Shown: positions 1-12,420, counted from the stretch's first letter. The stretch: 64,000 bases of DNA from Sabellastarte sp. h YS-2021 (GCA_964017235.1 OZ024930.1:27904614-27968613), one strand, 5' to 3'. Notes: a model not told the origin generated them from the letters alone. Numbers and translations are program-made.

Positions 1-1784
1 ACTCTGCGGGTACAAAATATATTTTTATACTTGTAATTGTCCAGGATTTGTAACTGCCACTTTCATATAAATGTCACTTTACTTTTATTGCAAATAAAGC
101 ACTGATGTGAATTAGTTCAAGATAAATGATAGCTGATATCTTATATAACCATATTAAGTAACAAAATGAAATTAAACAATGTGAGAGTGCCCTGTGAATA
201 AGGAATAAGAGTGCCCTGTGGGCACTATGTCAGACAACATTTCTGGAAAAAGGCTTTAATTGTTTACATGCATGGATAATTTGGTCGAAATCAGTCCGTA
301 TTACTGATAAACATATCAGTTTTTTTTTTCAAAAAATTCATTTTGGGATCCGTCACAGCCATAGTACTTAGACTCTGTACATCAGTATATTTTAGAAAAA
401 TGACTTTTATTTCACCAGGGTATCACCAAAATTGTCTAAGTCTGGCTGAAAGCAATCCCATACATGGTACTGACCCAATGAGCATCTATGCCAATTTTGG
501 CTGGAGAAAGGCAAAAATAAAAGGGTGTGGACATATTGTTTTTGCTTCCCAATCTCACCATTGAGGTTGACACAATAAAAGCTTAAGATACAGGAAGATC
601 ACACACATACAGAATTTTCATTATTGCAGGGAAAAAATCTCAAAGCACATATACCCATCACGTAACTGATGATTGTTTAATACTGTGTTTGTACATTGCA
701 ATCTATATATTACTAGCTCTTTTACAACCAAATTAATTTGATTGCCATTTGAAAACTAAGGTGAGGTTGGAATTGGTTTGGCCATTTCAAAATAGCCAAA
801 TAAATTTGTTGGCCATTTCAAAACCACCTCACTGGTTTTACCCAGCCTGTGTTTTCAACACTGATTTCAAAGTATATAGTTTAAATTGTTACGAATTTGA
901 ACCTGCATATATAATTACTAATATACTTTTATAATTTTCAAAATACATTTTGTCAGAGCTTTCAAGTTTTAAAAAGCCATGCCATTGAAGAAAAAAAATT
1001 CAAATAAGCAGTTTAGGGTATGTGGTGCCCTACTACCCTGTTAAGTTTCATATCAATCGGCTGAAGCATGTTCGAGTTAGAGCCCGGAAAACAAAATGTT
1101 GAAGGACAGATGGACACATCAATCCAATCGTCGGGTTGGTTACATGCAACCCCCCAATCCTCAAAACAAAGGACAAACAAACAAAACAGCTTTATTTTCT
1201 ACAAGGATGGGATTTGAAATGGCCAGGGCATTTCAAGACAAATAAAGTTGTAACGTCCAGATAATTTTCATAACTTTAAAAACATATTTTGGACAATTCC
1301 TTTTTATCTGTTATTTAAAAACTGTGACAGAGAATGAAGGATATAAACCTTACTTCAACAATAATTTTACAATTCCTTCCAGAAACCAATAAAAACATAT
1401 CTTTTTAAAAATAAAATTGCCAATACAGTTTCAAAGTTATGATTTTAATTAAGGCTTTGTGGGCCCAATGGAAGTAGTTTGTCTCAGCAAAGCAGAGGCT
1501 CCTTTTAATAAATAATGAAAGTAACCCAAGTATTTGTTCAAATGAGACACAGCCCGATAAGACTCTCTGCATTACTTTCACACTGAATCTTTGATAAAAC
1601 CTTTTTTGTCTTGCATTAGTAGCTTTCTCTCACCTCAGATAAAATTGGCCTGCCTGAAGGTTCCATTAGAAATATTTTTTTTGTGGTTTGATAAAAAACT
1701 AGAACGTGTAACAACTTAGTTTCAGCCTTAATCAAGCTGATGCTGTGTTTCCATAATGTTGACCACATTTTCACTGATGACACC
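1..1784. other. AT-rich non-coding flank
   Basis: No convincing gene on either strand. Open frames are short and have no recognisable domain. Bases about 1000-1170 read like the end of a dispersed invertebrate repeat (a gctgaag-type phrase followed by an acagatggaca tract and a purine-rich tail), but I cannot name the family. Confidence 0.5.
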
Positions 1785-2058
1785 GTTTACCAGATCTTGT
1801 ATAATTCTGTAACTACTGATTCAAATTGTTTCAATTTTTAAGCAATAATTTACCTATTTTGAAAATAACTTTCATCATTCTGTTTACCTGTTTCTGGAGG
1901 AAATCTGAGGTTTTTTTCGTTTACCAGATCTTGTATAATTCTGTAACCACTAATTCAATTTGTTTCAATTTTTAAGCAATAATTTACCTATTTTGAAACT
2001 AACTTTCATCATTCTTTTTACCTGTTTCCTCCGGAGGAAAGGCGAGGTTTTTTTCATA
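1785..2058. repeat. two-copy tandem repeat, 134-bp unit
   Basis: A unit starting gtttaccagatcttg occurs at 1785 and again at 1919, with only scattered substitutions, and ends in a gaggttttttt tract each time. The second copy carries a small tcctccggagga palindrome in place of a tctggagga stretch. No coding potential is seen. Confidence 0.8.
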
Positions 2059-2574
2059 AAATATAAACAAAACTTATGTGTAATCACTGAATGGGATAAA
2101 ACTGGCTTTTGTAGTCATTCACTCAGTGAATGAAACCTAGTTAATTGCCTTCATAATTAAGAAACCTTGCGATTTCTCTCAACAACTTCTCAGCTGAAGG
2201 CAAATATCTACTTATTATCTATTTTTAATACAAACTAGCTTGGTCCGAATAAGAACTGATAGCTACAACTGACTCCCTTTTGTTAAAAAAAGCAATCAGC
2301 TGAAGCTAAAACGTATCTAGTGACTGCTGATAGTGGCCATGATTAGTAATTGTAAATATAGAGTCATCAAAATGAGATATCAATCACCCGTACAAAGCCA
2401 GGTGTTTCAGTTTTAATAGATTTAGGACTTTCCCACTTATTAAACTAGAATTTTTTTTCTGACAAAATGAAGCATCCCAAAAGCATACCTGCAAAGCATA
2501 CCGACAAAGCAGAAAATGAAAAGAAGGAATTATATATATTTTGCAGAGACTATGTAAACAAAGCAATGTAAAGT

Positions 2575-3150
2575 AGCAATGTAGTTGAAGCTCTTGTTAT
2601 GTCAAAGTTAGACTATTGCAACAGTATTCTCTTTGGTATCTCGAACAAGGTATTAGATAAACTACAGAGGGTTCAAAATTGTGCAGCAAAAGTTGTGTTG
2701 ACCTCGAATATGGAGCACCAAAGTTCTCTTGAATGCTTGAAGACACTGCATTGGTTACCTATCAAGTACCAGTTCAGTACAAGATTCTTCAGTTGGTGTT
2801 TAAATCAACTAAAGGATTCGCACCTCCTTATCTCCAAGATCTACTTCAACCACACAAAAATGCAAGATTACTATGTTCATCAAGTAAATATTTGCTAACA
2901 GTTCCAAAGTCCAAGTTGAAAAATGTTTGGAGATTGTGCTTTTTCTGTTTGTGGACCTAAGCTTTAGAATGATTTGCCTAACCATGTAAAAACATCAACA
3001 TCTACCAGTGATTTTAAAAAGAAGTTAAAAATTCACTTTTTCAATTGTGACTTTAGACAATAAATAATTATGTAGATATCCCGGCTGTAAAGCGCATTGA
3101 TTACTGACGTATATTTTGTGCTATATAAATAATTTATTATTATTATTATT
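2575..3150 (+). mobile_element. 3' fragment of a CR1/L2-type LINE
   Basis: The plus strand encodes the C-terminal part of a non-LTR reverse transcriptase. It begins at a SKLDYCNSILFG motif (2599 onward), followed by LQRVQNCAAKVVL and a HWLPIKYQ box, the conserved tail of CR1/L2/Rex1-clade RTs. The frame shifts near 2790, where the continuing homology (LVFKSTKGFAPPYLQDLL) moves to the frame open at 2733-2960. The element ends in an AGCGC-containing 3' UTR and an (ATT)n tail at 3128-3150, as expected for 5'-truncated L2-like copies. It is dead: no endonuclease or RT palm remains. Confidence 0.8.
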
Positions 3151-3179
3151 AAAGCATTTTAATAGTTGAAACAATGTAA

Positions 3180-3470
3180 AGCATTTTAATGGTTGAATGT
3201 GCATCCTTAAATGAAAACCAAAACCTGTGGCTTGCTGATAATCCGACTAGCATTCTAGACTCCTTGCATATGGTTTTCTAATACCTCCCAGTACATTCAA
3301 AACCTCTAAATGCAATAATAAAGCAAACGCCAAATGTATGTAGGTATTAGATATGGTCTGAAAGCACCAACTAATTAGGGAGATATTCATGCTTGTCAGT
3401 AATCTGGTTTTGGTGATGAAACTGACTCAAAACAAATAAGCAGCCTTCTCAAGGAACGCTTAATTAAAAA
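3180..3470. repeat. diverged copy of the satellite-associated dispersed repeat
   Basis: The segment resembles the region around 39240-39725. It shares the catatggttttctaatacctccca phrase in diverged form, a following gggagatattca and a terminal acgcttaattaa. It is therefore a lone, older copy of the repeat that forms the arrays at 35.7-39.3 kb. Confidence 0.55.
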
Positions 3471-3830
3471 GGTGAAGATGGCTGTAAATATGTACTTTGT
3501 GTTTGAATGGAGGATTACAATGATGGATACTAGGCAGTTTTTACCAAATGAAACATGCAGAAATATGATTACCTAGGTAGTCAGTATGCTATAGTCAATA
3601 TTTTGCATTGATATGAAGGCATGACACTGCCACAATATTATATACCAAAATCATCGTCATAAGCTCCTATGAGCTCTTCACTGGGATAGCCATAAAGGTC
3701 AGGGATGGGCGATAATGTGAGCATGGATGATACATGGTGAGATTGGATACAAGTGAGGCAAATATTAAAAATAAAAAAAACACATCATAGCTCACAAAAT
3801 AAAAATATAGTGTATATAATTCTTGTCCAG
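3471..3830. other. unassigned non-coding
   Basis: Nothing recognisable. It separates the old repeat from the truncated end of DIRS copy C. Confidence 0.4.
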
Positions 3831-4380
3831 TCTGTAAAGAGTTAGATACTGTTTGTGGGATTCTGCCACCACTCTAGGTGTGCTGAAATGGTTTCCGTCC
3901 AAAGAAGGAGGCTGTCCAACGACTGAGGTTATCTCCAGTTCTCCTTGATGTGAAACTGGACCATTTTCTCCGTTGAGGCAAGCAACCCAATTAGCGACAT
4001 CAAACATCTTGCAGTCAAAACATGTTTTGACTTGAGTGGTAGGATCAAATTCTGAAGTGTGAGCCATCTCTCTTGCGTGGGTTTTACAAGGGTTGAATCT
4101 AGATGGTATTCGTAGCCCATGAATGAAAACACTTGAGCAGGTTTTAGTTTTCTCCTGATTTATTATCCACCCTAAGGACTGAGTCAGGTCTACCACTGTC
4201 TGAGTGTTCACTTGTGCTTCTTCCTGAGACTGGATCCTGAGAAGCCAATTGTCCAGGTACTGGTGAAGTCCGATTTCCCTTGTCAGGGCCATCAGCTTCA
4301 CTTCTTTTACAATCATTGTAAAGACCTGTGGGGCCGTGGCCAGCCCGAAGGGAACACCTGTGACTTGTGGCAAAATTTGT
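3831..4380 (-). pseudogene. DIRS reverse transcriptase fragment (copy C)
   Basis: The minus strand encodes PFGLATAPQVFTMIVKEV followed by a palm box reading YLDNW where the intact copy has YLDDW, so one of the two catalytic aspartates is lost. Downstream residues match the copy D connection region (LTQSLGWIINQEK) in a frame that then shifts. It is a dead fragment by mutation and truncation. Confidence 0.85.
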
Positions 4381-5211
4381 CAGCCCAGGTGTCCAGGCAC
4401 CGGGGGGGTCAGTCCCTCAGTTCCCTAGAAAAAGGTTAGGATACCAGTCTGAGTGTTTACACTTGGGTGGGGGTACCCCTTGCCATAGTAACAGGGTGTA
4501 TAGATATGAATTCATTGGTCCACCTATGTGACTCACTGATGTTAGGGGTTCTTTTCCTGTAAATCACACCAGGAAATCCCTATATTTCTAGGAAACCATG
4601 TAAACATGCTATTTTATTGGCTCCCCATATTGGAAGCCGGGGAAATGTACAAAACTTTCTTCATTCCTACTTGGTTTCTTGAACCAGTAACATTGTAAAA
4701 ACTGAGAATTTTTGCTGGGCAAGAAACCAGGCGGTATCTTGGAACAAAGTTATGAACTTTATGTTATTTTATGTTTTTAATTATTTAAGATTTTAGTTTG
4801 TTTTTATACACCAAATTTTAACGGGACTGGCATGGAATGATTTGTGGCAATAAACTGGACTTTGAGTGTGAACTTAAACTGCTGGAATGTATTACCTGTC
4901 GAACTGTGAACTCTATGTCTAGGCTTCTGTGTGGACTACATTGATGAGGAGCTGTCACACGACTTTATGCTTGACTTTCTGCCTATGAGGGACGGTCTAA
5001 CCTATATTTTTGTCATCCTTTTCCAAATTTTGTTGTGACAAAAAATTCGAATTTTCATGTATAATTGAAAATTTTCGATTCTAAACTTGCCCTCCTGTTA
5101 AGTCAAGTCTAAAATTGTGGTGACAGCGTACTTCAGAAAATTTTATGTTTCAGATATATAGGACATAGACTAAAATAATTGATAGAAAAATCAGTAAAGT
5201 GGAAATTGAAA

Positions 5212-6253
5212 ATGCCAAATAAAAAGTTCTGTAGAAAGTGTGACTGCAAGCATGTGCCACCAACTGGCAGGAACTGTAAAAGAAACCAAGATTTAGAAAG
5301 TACCAGCAACTTCCTCAGCTACCCAAGTGTCAAATGATTCGTCCTCTGACATGTCCCTGGTATCCTCTGACGCAGAAAATGTGCAGTATCAAGGTGACAG
5401 TATTCAAGTCAGAATACTGGAAGAATTGCAGAAAGTAAACAGAAGGTTGGATTCAGTGGAAGAAGATGTGGCCACCGTCAAGAAGACGACGCATCAAAAG
5501 ACTGGGAAGTTAAGTAACTTTTCAAAAAGTAAATTAAAGCAATGTAAAACCAGTGTTATTTCTGAATCTGAGTCGTCCTCTGATGAGTCAATTGTCCCCA
5601 GTTTAAGTGTGTTGAAAACTTCCTCTGACATTCAAAAGCAAGTAGATAAGAGGTTGCGTCAATTACAGGAAGCCAGTGCTTCCAACTCAGGTAAAAATGA
5701 CTTTAAGTCTAAGAGAGGTGGTAACGTTGATTGTGTAGTTAAAAACAAGGTGGCGTGGCCACAAGACACAATTTTGGGTGGTCAGAACCGTCAAAGAGTG
5801 ACCTACGACCAGTTAAATTTGACCCAATGGGTTCAAGGGTTTGCCCAAAATATCCTAGACGAAAAATCTCACAAAACAAAAGATCAAATGTTACAATATT
5901 TGGCAGATATCATGGCTGATGCCACAGATTTTTCTTGGCAAAATGCAAAGGCCGCCCATGCGGTTTTATTATGTGACATGGAAAGGGGGGCTGTTTCTTG
6001 GGATAACTCTGATAAAATTGACAGAATACGAAGGGCTCATGCCCAAAGGCACTCACAAAATTCAAAATCTTGGGCAAAAACTTCTGAACAAGGAAATATG
6101 CGAAAACCCTGGTTCTGTAAACCATTTCAAAGTGGGTCTTGTACGTTTCAGAAGGACCATGAGAGCAATGGTAAGTGGCAAAGGCACATTTGTGCCACCT
6201 GTTTGGAAAAGGGGAAGATTCTGAATCTTCTGAAAAAGAATGCACCTGGGTAA
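5212..6253 (+). pseudogene. Ngaro ORF1 (gag-like), frame-broken
   Basis: An ATG at 5212 opens a short frame with a Cys-rich motif (CRKCDCKH) that stops at 5335. The homologous reading continues in another frame from 5327, giving about 308 residues with no in-frame ATG at its start. That frame has an acidic/serine-rich N-terminus, a heptad-like stretch (ILEELQKVNRRLDSVEEDV) that probably forms a coiled coil, and a C-terminal Cys/His zinc-binding pattern (CKPFQSGSC, then HICATCLEKG). A second frame change is likely at the G-run near 6212, because a neighbouring frame continues with further Cys and His. Role by family: nucleoprotein for the element RNA. Confidence 0.65.
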
Positions 6254-8688
6254 AACATCCAAAAAACGAGTAACCAGCTGTCCTGAATTATCATTTACTC
6301 AGGGCAGCAGTAATATCTCTCATGGTGCCTCTGACATTTCAGTAGTTACTAAAGAATGGTCTTCTGAAAGTAAAGAAAGTAATGTCATTAAAAATGTTGA
6401 GAATAAAAAACAATTCAGAACTAGGTTTGTTTATGCATGTAATCAAAAGGTCGCCCTTGTCGGCGCATTGATGGCCATGTCAAAACAAAGAGCGGTAGAG
6501 GTAGGTCTACGTGCTTTGAAACAACCTTTACCAGTACAAGTGCAGGCAAAAAAGAGTGTCCCTTGTGGTAGTAAAGTCCGTCCTGGCAATGGTAATGAAA
6601 AATCTTATGCTGAAGTGGTTAAGGCCAGTACAAACATTCACAGTACAGGGTGCAAACCCAGAGACTGCACTAATAATTCGCCTGATCTTGACCAAGTAAG
6701 TATAGCCGCAAATACTACTGCTGCTGGCAAAAGTCATAATGGTAAAGCAGGACAAATACTTCACAATGAAACTGTCTGCCATGTAGCAGGTAAAAAAGAC
6801 AATGAAAAACATGGCAATGATATTGACCAAGGTAACAATAACAATGTCGATTCTTATGAATATAAGATCTTTGATATCAATGGCCTTGATGATAAATACT
6901 TGCATTCCATCCTGAATGTCACTCCCCATAAGAAGTCATGGAAACAAATTGACAATGAAGTCACTAGGGCTTGGAGAAGCCAAACAGATTTCGAATTCGG
7001 CTTCATCCCTCTTAGCCAGTTTCAAGAAGCCACATCTGATGTAGTAAATGAACTAGTTGATTATTGTCCAATTAAAGCTCACAACATTGTTTCAAAGTCT
7101 GGAAAACCAAATTTTCTCAAAGCTAGAATCAAAGTGGACACCCAGTTGCACTTAGATGAGTGGCAAAAACAATTACAAGGCTACTGGGACACCCAGTTAT
7201 TGGACCTTCTAAGATTTGGCTTTCCCCTAGACTTTAACAGATTGTCACCCCTTCAATGGGAAGGTCAAAATCACAAATCTGCCATTGAATATCCCAGGGA
7301 CATAGAAGCTTATATAACAGAAGAAAAGAGCTTTAATGCCATTGTAGGCCCATTTAAAGATCATCCATGCCCCAATGGTCATATATCACCATTCATGTCA
7401 AGAGAGAAGCCAGATTCTAACAACAGACGGGTAATTATTGACCTTAGCTGGCCCCTGGGTCAGTCTGTAAACTCAGGCATTGACAAAACCACCTATCTGG
7501 GCACTGATTTCAATCTGGTTCTCCCAACTGTGGATCATATAACTGATAGGCTAAAACTTTTAGGCAGAGGTGCTCATATATACAAGATAGGCATAAGCAG
7601 AGCCTTTAGGCATATCAAAGTTGACCCCCTGGACTATAATCTTCTAGGTCTACACTGGCGTCACGTCTACGTCGACACCTGCGTTCCATTTGGGCTCCCA
7701 GATCTTCCAGCGCGTCAGTGACGCCGTCCGCTTCATGATGCGTCGCGCTGGCCATGGCGTCATAAACTATGTTGACGACTACGTCGGATTTGGCGTCCCG
7801 TCCGACGCAAAATGCTCATATGACCACTTATATGACCTCCTTGACCGCCTTGGTCTCACCATCAGCCAGAAGAAACTGGTTCCCCCAAGTACCTCTGCTG
7901 TATGTTTGGGTGTGAAAATTGATACAGAAAAAGGTTCTATATCCATTCCTGAGGAAAAACTGCGTCAAATTTGTGACACTGTCAGTGAGTGGAAAAATAA
8001 AAAGTATTGTACAAAGCGTCAGTTGCAGTCGCTCCTGGGCCACTTACTGTATATTCACAAATGTGTGAGGCCTGCTCGCTACTTCTTGAATAGAATGCTC
8101 CATATACTTAGGGAATACCATGGTCAAAATCGAATCCATTTGAATCCTGAATTCCACAGAGATCTTAGGTGGTTCGAAAGAGTTCTGCCTCTCTACAATG
8201 GTGTTTCCCTCTATGATCACAAAAAACCTGAGCATCAGGTCCATCTGGATGCATGCCTTCACGGTCTTGGAGGTGCATGGCAAAATATGGTCTACCATAT
8301 GCCCATACCTCTTGGGTTCAAAGGTTTAAATATAGTCCATCTTGAAATGCTGAATATATTAGTAGCAGTCAAGTTATTCTGTATTCACTGGAAAGGAATG
8401 AATATTCTCATTCACTGTGATAATTTTGCAGTAGTCAATGTTCTTAGGTCAGGCAGAGCCCGAGACCCCTACCTGGCTGCCTGTGCCCGCAATATCTGGC
8501 TGTGGGCTGCCACTCATGATATACAATTTACTTACACTCATGTTTCAGGCAAAAGCAACAGAACTGCTGACCTGCTGTCTAGATGGACTAATAGTCCTTC
8601 AAATTTAGCTGAACTTAGTGTATTAGTACCAAGCCCAAATTGGGTCTTGGTAGGCCTTGAGGCCCTTGAAATTGATGCTGAAATCTAA
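6240..8688 (+). pseudogene. Ngaro reverse transcriptase-RNase H, inactive
   Basis: Two frames cover this protein: 6240-7721 and 7690-8688, with a break at about 7690. The first holds a low-complexity linker and then RT fingers/palm. In motif A the residue aligned with the catalytic aspartate is glycine (YKIGISRAFRHI; compare SIDLSDAYLHI in the DIRS copy). The second frame carries the NYVDDYVGF catalytic box, the connection, and an RNase H domain with D/E/D positions visible around HLDACLHGLGG, HLEMLNIL and IHCDNFAVV, plus a late TADLLSRW. The break at CVPFG may be a small deletion or one base at a GGG run. The missing aspartate means it should not polymerise even if the frame were continuous. 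Confidence 0.8.
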
Positions 8689-9687
8689 CATGTACTATGC
8701 TTTGTTTCAGATAACCAAAGACTGAGGAGGCTCTCCACAAAAGCAAATGCAAGGTTACAAGATGCATTCAGGCCTTCCACAGCTAAAGCTTATGGTGTCA
8801 TGTTTAGAACTTTTGTTGCTTTCTGTGTGTACATGAGTATTGCTGTTGAAAGTATTGATGTAAATGGTCTTCTGGCCTTCTTAGAATGTTTAACTTATAA
8901 CCAAACATCAGTAAATATGCTTGCAAATTACTTGGCTGCCATCAGAGCCAATTTCAATCTCCTTGGTCTAAACTCTGCCATTTTTGATGACAAGAGACTA
9001 AAATATTACATTAAATCCATGAAATTGAACAGACCAGTCTGTTTGTCCACAAAAAATGTCATATCCGTAGAGGTTTTGCAAAAAATTGTTCGGTGCTGTG
9101 ACACATTATACATGGGTCCCATCTTCAAAGCTATATTTTTAGTGGCATTTTTTGGCTTTTTTAGATTATCAAACTTGGCCCCTCACTCTTTTTCTTTTTT
9201 TGACATTTCCAGGCACCTGGCTGCTGGTGACATTTTCTTCTCTAAAAAATTCGTAAAAATTCTGGTTAAGTGGACCAAAACCCTTCAAACTCATGATCAA
9301 ATCAAAATCATCTCCCTACCTAACTTAGGCAAGAGTCCACTATGTCCTTATCATGCCCTTAAAAAGATCATACCTTTGTATAACCCTTCAGAAAATGAAC
9401 CCCTTTTTCAGTATAAATATCCCTCTGGTTGGAAAGTCCTCATTGATTCAAAAATTAGAAAGACACTGTCACTTATTAATCTCAAACTTCAATTTCCACC
9501 ACATTTCTTTACCTTCCATGCTTTCCGGCGTTCAGGTGCCTCCCTGGCTTTCAGTGCCAATGTCCCCTTGCAAGATATCAAGGTGCAGGGCACCTGGACA
9601 TCGGATTGCGTCTGGCGTTACATACAGGAAGATAAGACTAAACATTCCCTAGTTGCCTCTACTTTCCAAGATATGCTAGCTACCTAA
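8689..9687 (+). CDS. Ngaro tyrosine recombinase
   Basis: The frame is the same as RNase H and follows its stop codon directly. It is open from 8689; an ATG at 8800 gives 295 residues, but conserved N-terminal recombinase sequence (RLRRLSTKANARLQ) lies upstream of that ATG, so the true start or a splice/readthrough joint lies before it. A ttgtttcag at 8701-8709 resembles a splice acceptor. Catalytic residues are all present: Arg in GFFRLSNL, a mid-domain Lys, HAFR as the HxxR box, Trp in GTWTS and the nucleophile Tyr in VWRYI. By family it integrates the element cDNA without target duplication or an integrase. It ends at TAA 9685-9687. Confidence 0.85.
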   Translation, partial: HVLCFVSDNQRLRRLSTKANARLQDAFRPSTAKAYGVMFRTFVAFCVYMSIAVESIDVNGLLAFLECLTYNQTSVNMLANYLAAIRANFNLLGLNSAIFDDKRLKYYIKSMKLNRPVCLSTKNVISVEVLQKIVRCCDTLYMGPIFKAIFLVAFFGFFRLSNLAPHSFSFFDISRHLAAGDIFFSKKFVKILVKWTKTLQTHDQIKIISLPNLGKSPLCPYHALKKIIPLYNPSENEPLFQYKYPSGWKVLIDSKIRKTLSLINLKLQFPPHFFTFHAFRRSGASLAFSANVPLQDIKVQGTWTSDCVWRYIQEDKTKHSLVASTFQDMLAT

Positions 9688-9889
9688 GTAAATGCTCATA
9701 AATGTATGGTTTGGGTTTGAGGGATTTTTTCATAGCATGTAATCTTCACTGGGCTAAAAGTCCTAGCTCCATATAACCCCTATATTATATCACCAAACCA
9801 TTACACATGCTTTGGAATATATACATCAATGTAAAAATATCAGTTTATACAGTTTCATATAAAATGTGAATTAAAATTGCATTTCAAGT

Positions 9890-10020
9890 AAAATTTCCCC
9901 CCTCATCAGTGTGACCTTGCCCTGACCTTGGTCTAAGAATATGACCTTGGGTCAGACTGACAGCAGTCCGACCTTTGACCTAATATGACCTTTGACCTTG
10001 CAAGGGTCACACTCAAGGTG
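9890..10020 (+). promoter_or_regulatory. cluster of TGACCT half-sites in the Ngaro 3' region
   Basis: At least six TGACC(T/C) half-sites lie in 130 bp. One pair at 9986-9998 is a perfect direct repeat spaced by one base (DR1, the RXR-heterodimer/HNF4-type arrangement in animals), and another near 9969-9981 is close to perfect. Function is inferred only. Confidence 0.35.
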
Positions 10021-10245
10021 TGTTCACTGGTAAAATGTTTATTATTATATTTACTTTATTCATGATTCATACACGTGTAGTAATAGTATATATTTACTTT
10101 ATTCATAAGCATTTACATGTGTGTAAACTCGTATGTAAAATTTCTGGGAACTGTACATATTATTAGTATTAGTGTGTATAATCTTATGTACATCTTATAA
10201 CTATACACTTGTTATTGTAATAAACACAAGTACCCTCATCTCTTG

Positions 10246-12209
10246 TTACTGTGTTGGGGAACTTTGGGGGGACTGTGGCTTATTATGATAGGGTCCAAAA
10301 CCCTGTGAATCTTTAGGGGTGCCTTTTTTAAGGAGGAAGTCTTCTCCATCCTTGACTAATTGCGACTTGAACAGAGGAGTAGGCCAGAAAGGCAAATTCC
10401 TGAGTTCTTGATGCCTAGAATCCCCCAGATGTGGTTGAAGGAGGGTCATCTCAGCCTTGTGTCTTAGCAGGCCAGTATTGCCCATGGTATACAACTCCCT
10501 CTTGAGAATATGGGCTACAGATTTGCTTAGGAAGGCTAAAGCTCTCTGTTGAATAAGTATTTTCTTATTCCTTATCTCAAAACATTCACAGGCGTGTTCA
10601 TAGCCACACCTGGCAGCTTATTCAGGATTGGCACCCTTCTGAATCTGGCTTTTAACCCTTTTAAAGGTAGCCTCAAGACTGTGCTGACACTTCTCCATAC
10701 TAGTGTTACAAGCAGAAGCAGTCTTTGCAAAAGTAACTGTAAAGTTGATGGTAGAGAGATTCTGCCTAGCTTGTTGCTCAAGTTCCTTTAGAACTTGTAG
10801 GGGAACCTTGCCCATAGGAGCCCCAGAGGGTTTAGGAGAAATATAGATCTTGGCAAAATCTGAATTCAGCTCCTGAAGTTTGTCTTCAAAACAAGGTTGT
10901 CCCACTTTGTAATATTTTGCTGTTGAAGCAGGGGTTTTTATATATTTACACTCAGGTAAATTAGAGGCCAGGAAGTCCTGCTCAAATTTCTCAAAGGCAT
11001 CTTTGGGATAAGGACTTAAAGGGAGCATAGCTGAAGGGCCTCTTGGCCTGAGCTCCTGTTGGCCTTTTTTATCCTCCAAGCCCAGCACAGTGGTAGACGA
11101 CCTAAGCATAGTTTCCCTGGGGTCAGGGTGATCAAGTATGTGCCTAAAGGTCTCAACTTCCTCTGCGTATTGTGAAGGGAGGTCACACATGTCTACCTCC
11201 CTATAAAAGACTGGGTCTGGGTTATCCTGTTGTTGGTCTTGCCCAGGAGCCCGTTGAGGCTTAGCAGACTTTTTAACAGGTACAGAGGACTGATCCTCCT
11301 CTGAAGATGAAGACTGTGATTAGTAGTTTACCCGAACTTTGTGTTTCTTTTTGTCCGAGTGTTTTCTGGCTTTGGTGGAACACACCCTTTCAGGTTGTTC
11401 TGAGTGTCCGGATTGGGGATCCGAGTGGTTGAAGATCTGATTGCTTGGAGCCATGATCGGACTGTACACTTTGAGTGAACCGTGGTGGAAGTGAAGGAAC
11501 ACACAAGTCCGTTTCCATAAGTTGAGCATCCGAGTGATCGGATGCCCGAGGGTTCGGATATATGATCAGGTCAGATTGTTTACTAGGTCCAGCTTTAGAA
11601 GTTGAAGCAGAGGTCTTATCTACCTCCGCTTCAGAGGCTTCTTTCATAACTTGCATTTCCTCTCTAAGAGACTTCATAGCCTCCAGCATGGACGCTTGAA
11701 AGACCCGCATTTGTTGTTGTTGTTGGAGTTTTCTATCTCATTTTGTAAAGCTGTACCTGGGGTGGGTGGGACAGTTTGAGGAGTTCTTAAAGACAAAGAT
11801 TCAAAACTTAAGGATTGGTGGCGCGGAGGAGATGCAAATAAATTTTCAGCAGCACCCTCAAGGTCTGCTTGAGATCCAGAAGATGTCTCCACATCATCCC
11901 CAACAAATCCAGATCATCATCTTTAGATGTGTTACAGGTATCGGACACTTTTTGCTTTCTGACAGAATCAACGTCTGTGCTTGATTTTTATATGCTGTTC
12001 TTCAGTAAAACCTGAACAAATATTGTAAGGTTTTTCATTTGTGACACAAGGGTCATCCCCTTTGCCAGCTTCTCTGCACCTAGTAGTTATGGGTATCAAA
12101 CATAAAGCAAAAATGCTCTGCACCTAGTAGTTATGGGTATCAAACATAAAGAAAAATGCCTGCATTTGAATGACCTGGGCTTCTTTGAACTCCTTTGGTG
12201 GGAGGACAT
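10246..12209 (-). pseudogene. DIRS gag pseudogene (copy C)
   Basis: Minus-strand pieces align collinearly with the copy D gag: an ATG at 12209-12207, an N-terminal KCRHF zinc-type region that is scrambled by a ~45-bp tandem duplication at 12065-12155, a coiled linker, and the conserved block at 11190-10618 (LRPRGPSAMLP, KWY-like KYYKVGQP, LKELEQQARQN). The C-terminal block at 10494-10246 (MGNTGLLRHKAEMTLL, FLLKKGTPKDSQGF) follows. Several stops and frame changes make it dead. It is cut at the Ngaro junction before the RGG-like tail. Confidence 0.8.
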
Positions 12210-12420
12210 TTTTACAGCAATAAATCCGAGCAGTATGCACTAGAACTCTCACAACAATCAAATAATTAAATAAATACTTATCCTGTACGTTTCAAAGTTT
12301 AACAGAATAAGCTATGATATAAAATAAAATAAATGGCTAAATGGTAACACCCAACAATACGTATATCCTGAGAAAAACAGTGAAATAAAGTAAGCTTATT
12401 TTAAATGCTTGCTAGTCACA

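Larger units (their letters stand above)
4440..10245 (+). mobile_element. Ngaro-type YR retrotransposon inserted in DIRS copy C
   Basis: Gag-like, RT-RNase H and tyrosine recombinase genes in that order on the plus strand, without a methyltransferase-like domain, is the Ngaro layout. Its ends are inferred from where the flanking minus-strand DIRS homology stops (about 4380-4440) and resumes (about 10246). I could not identify the split direct repeats expected of Ngaro. The element lies in opposite orientation to its host element. Confidence 0.75.

Noticed and set aside
4440..10245. Split direct repeats (A1-B1-A2-B2) of the Ngaro element
   Set aside because: I looked at both sides and found only weak, short similarities, so I give inferred boundaries only.
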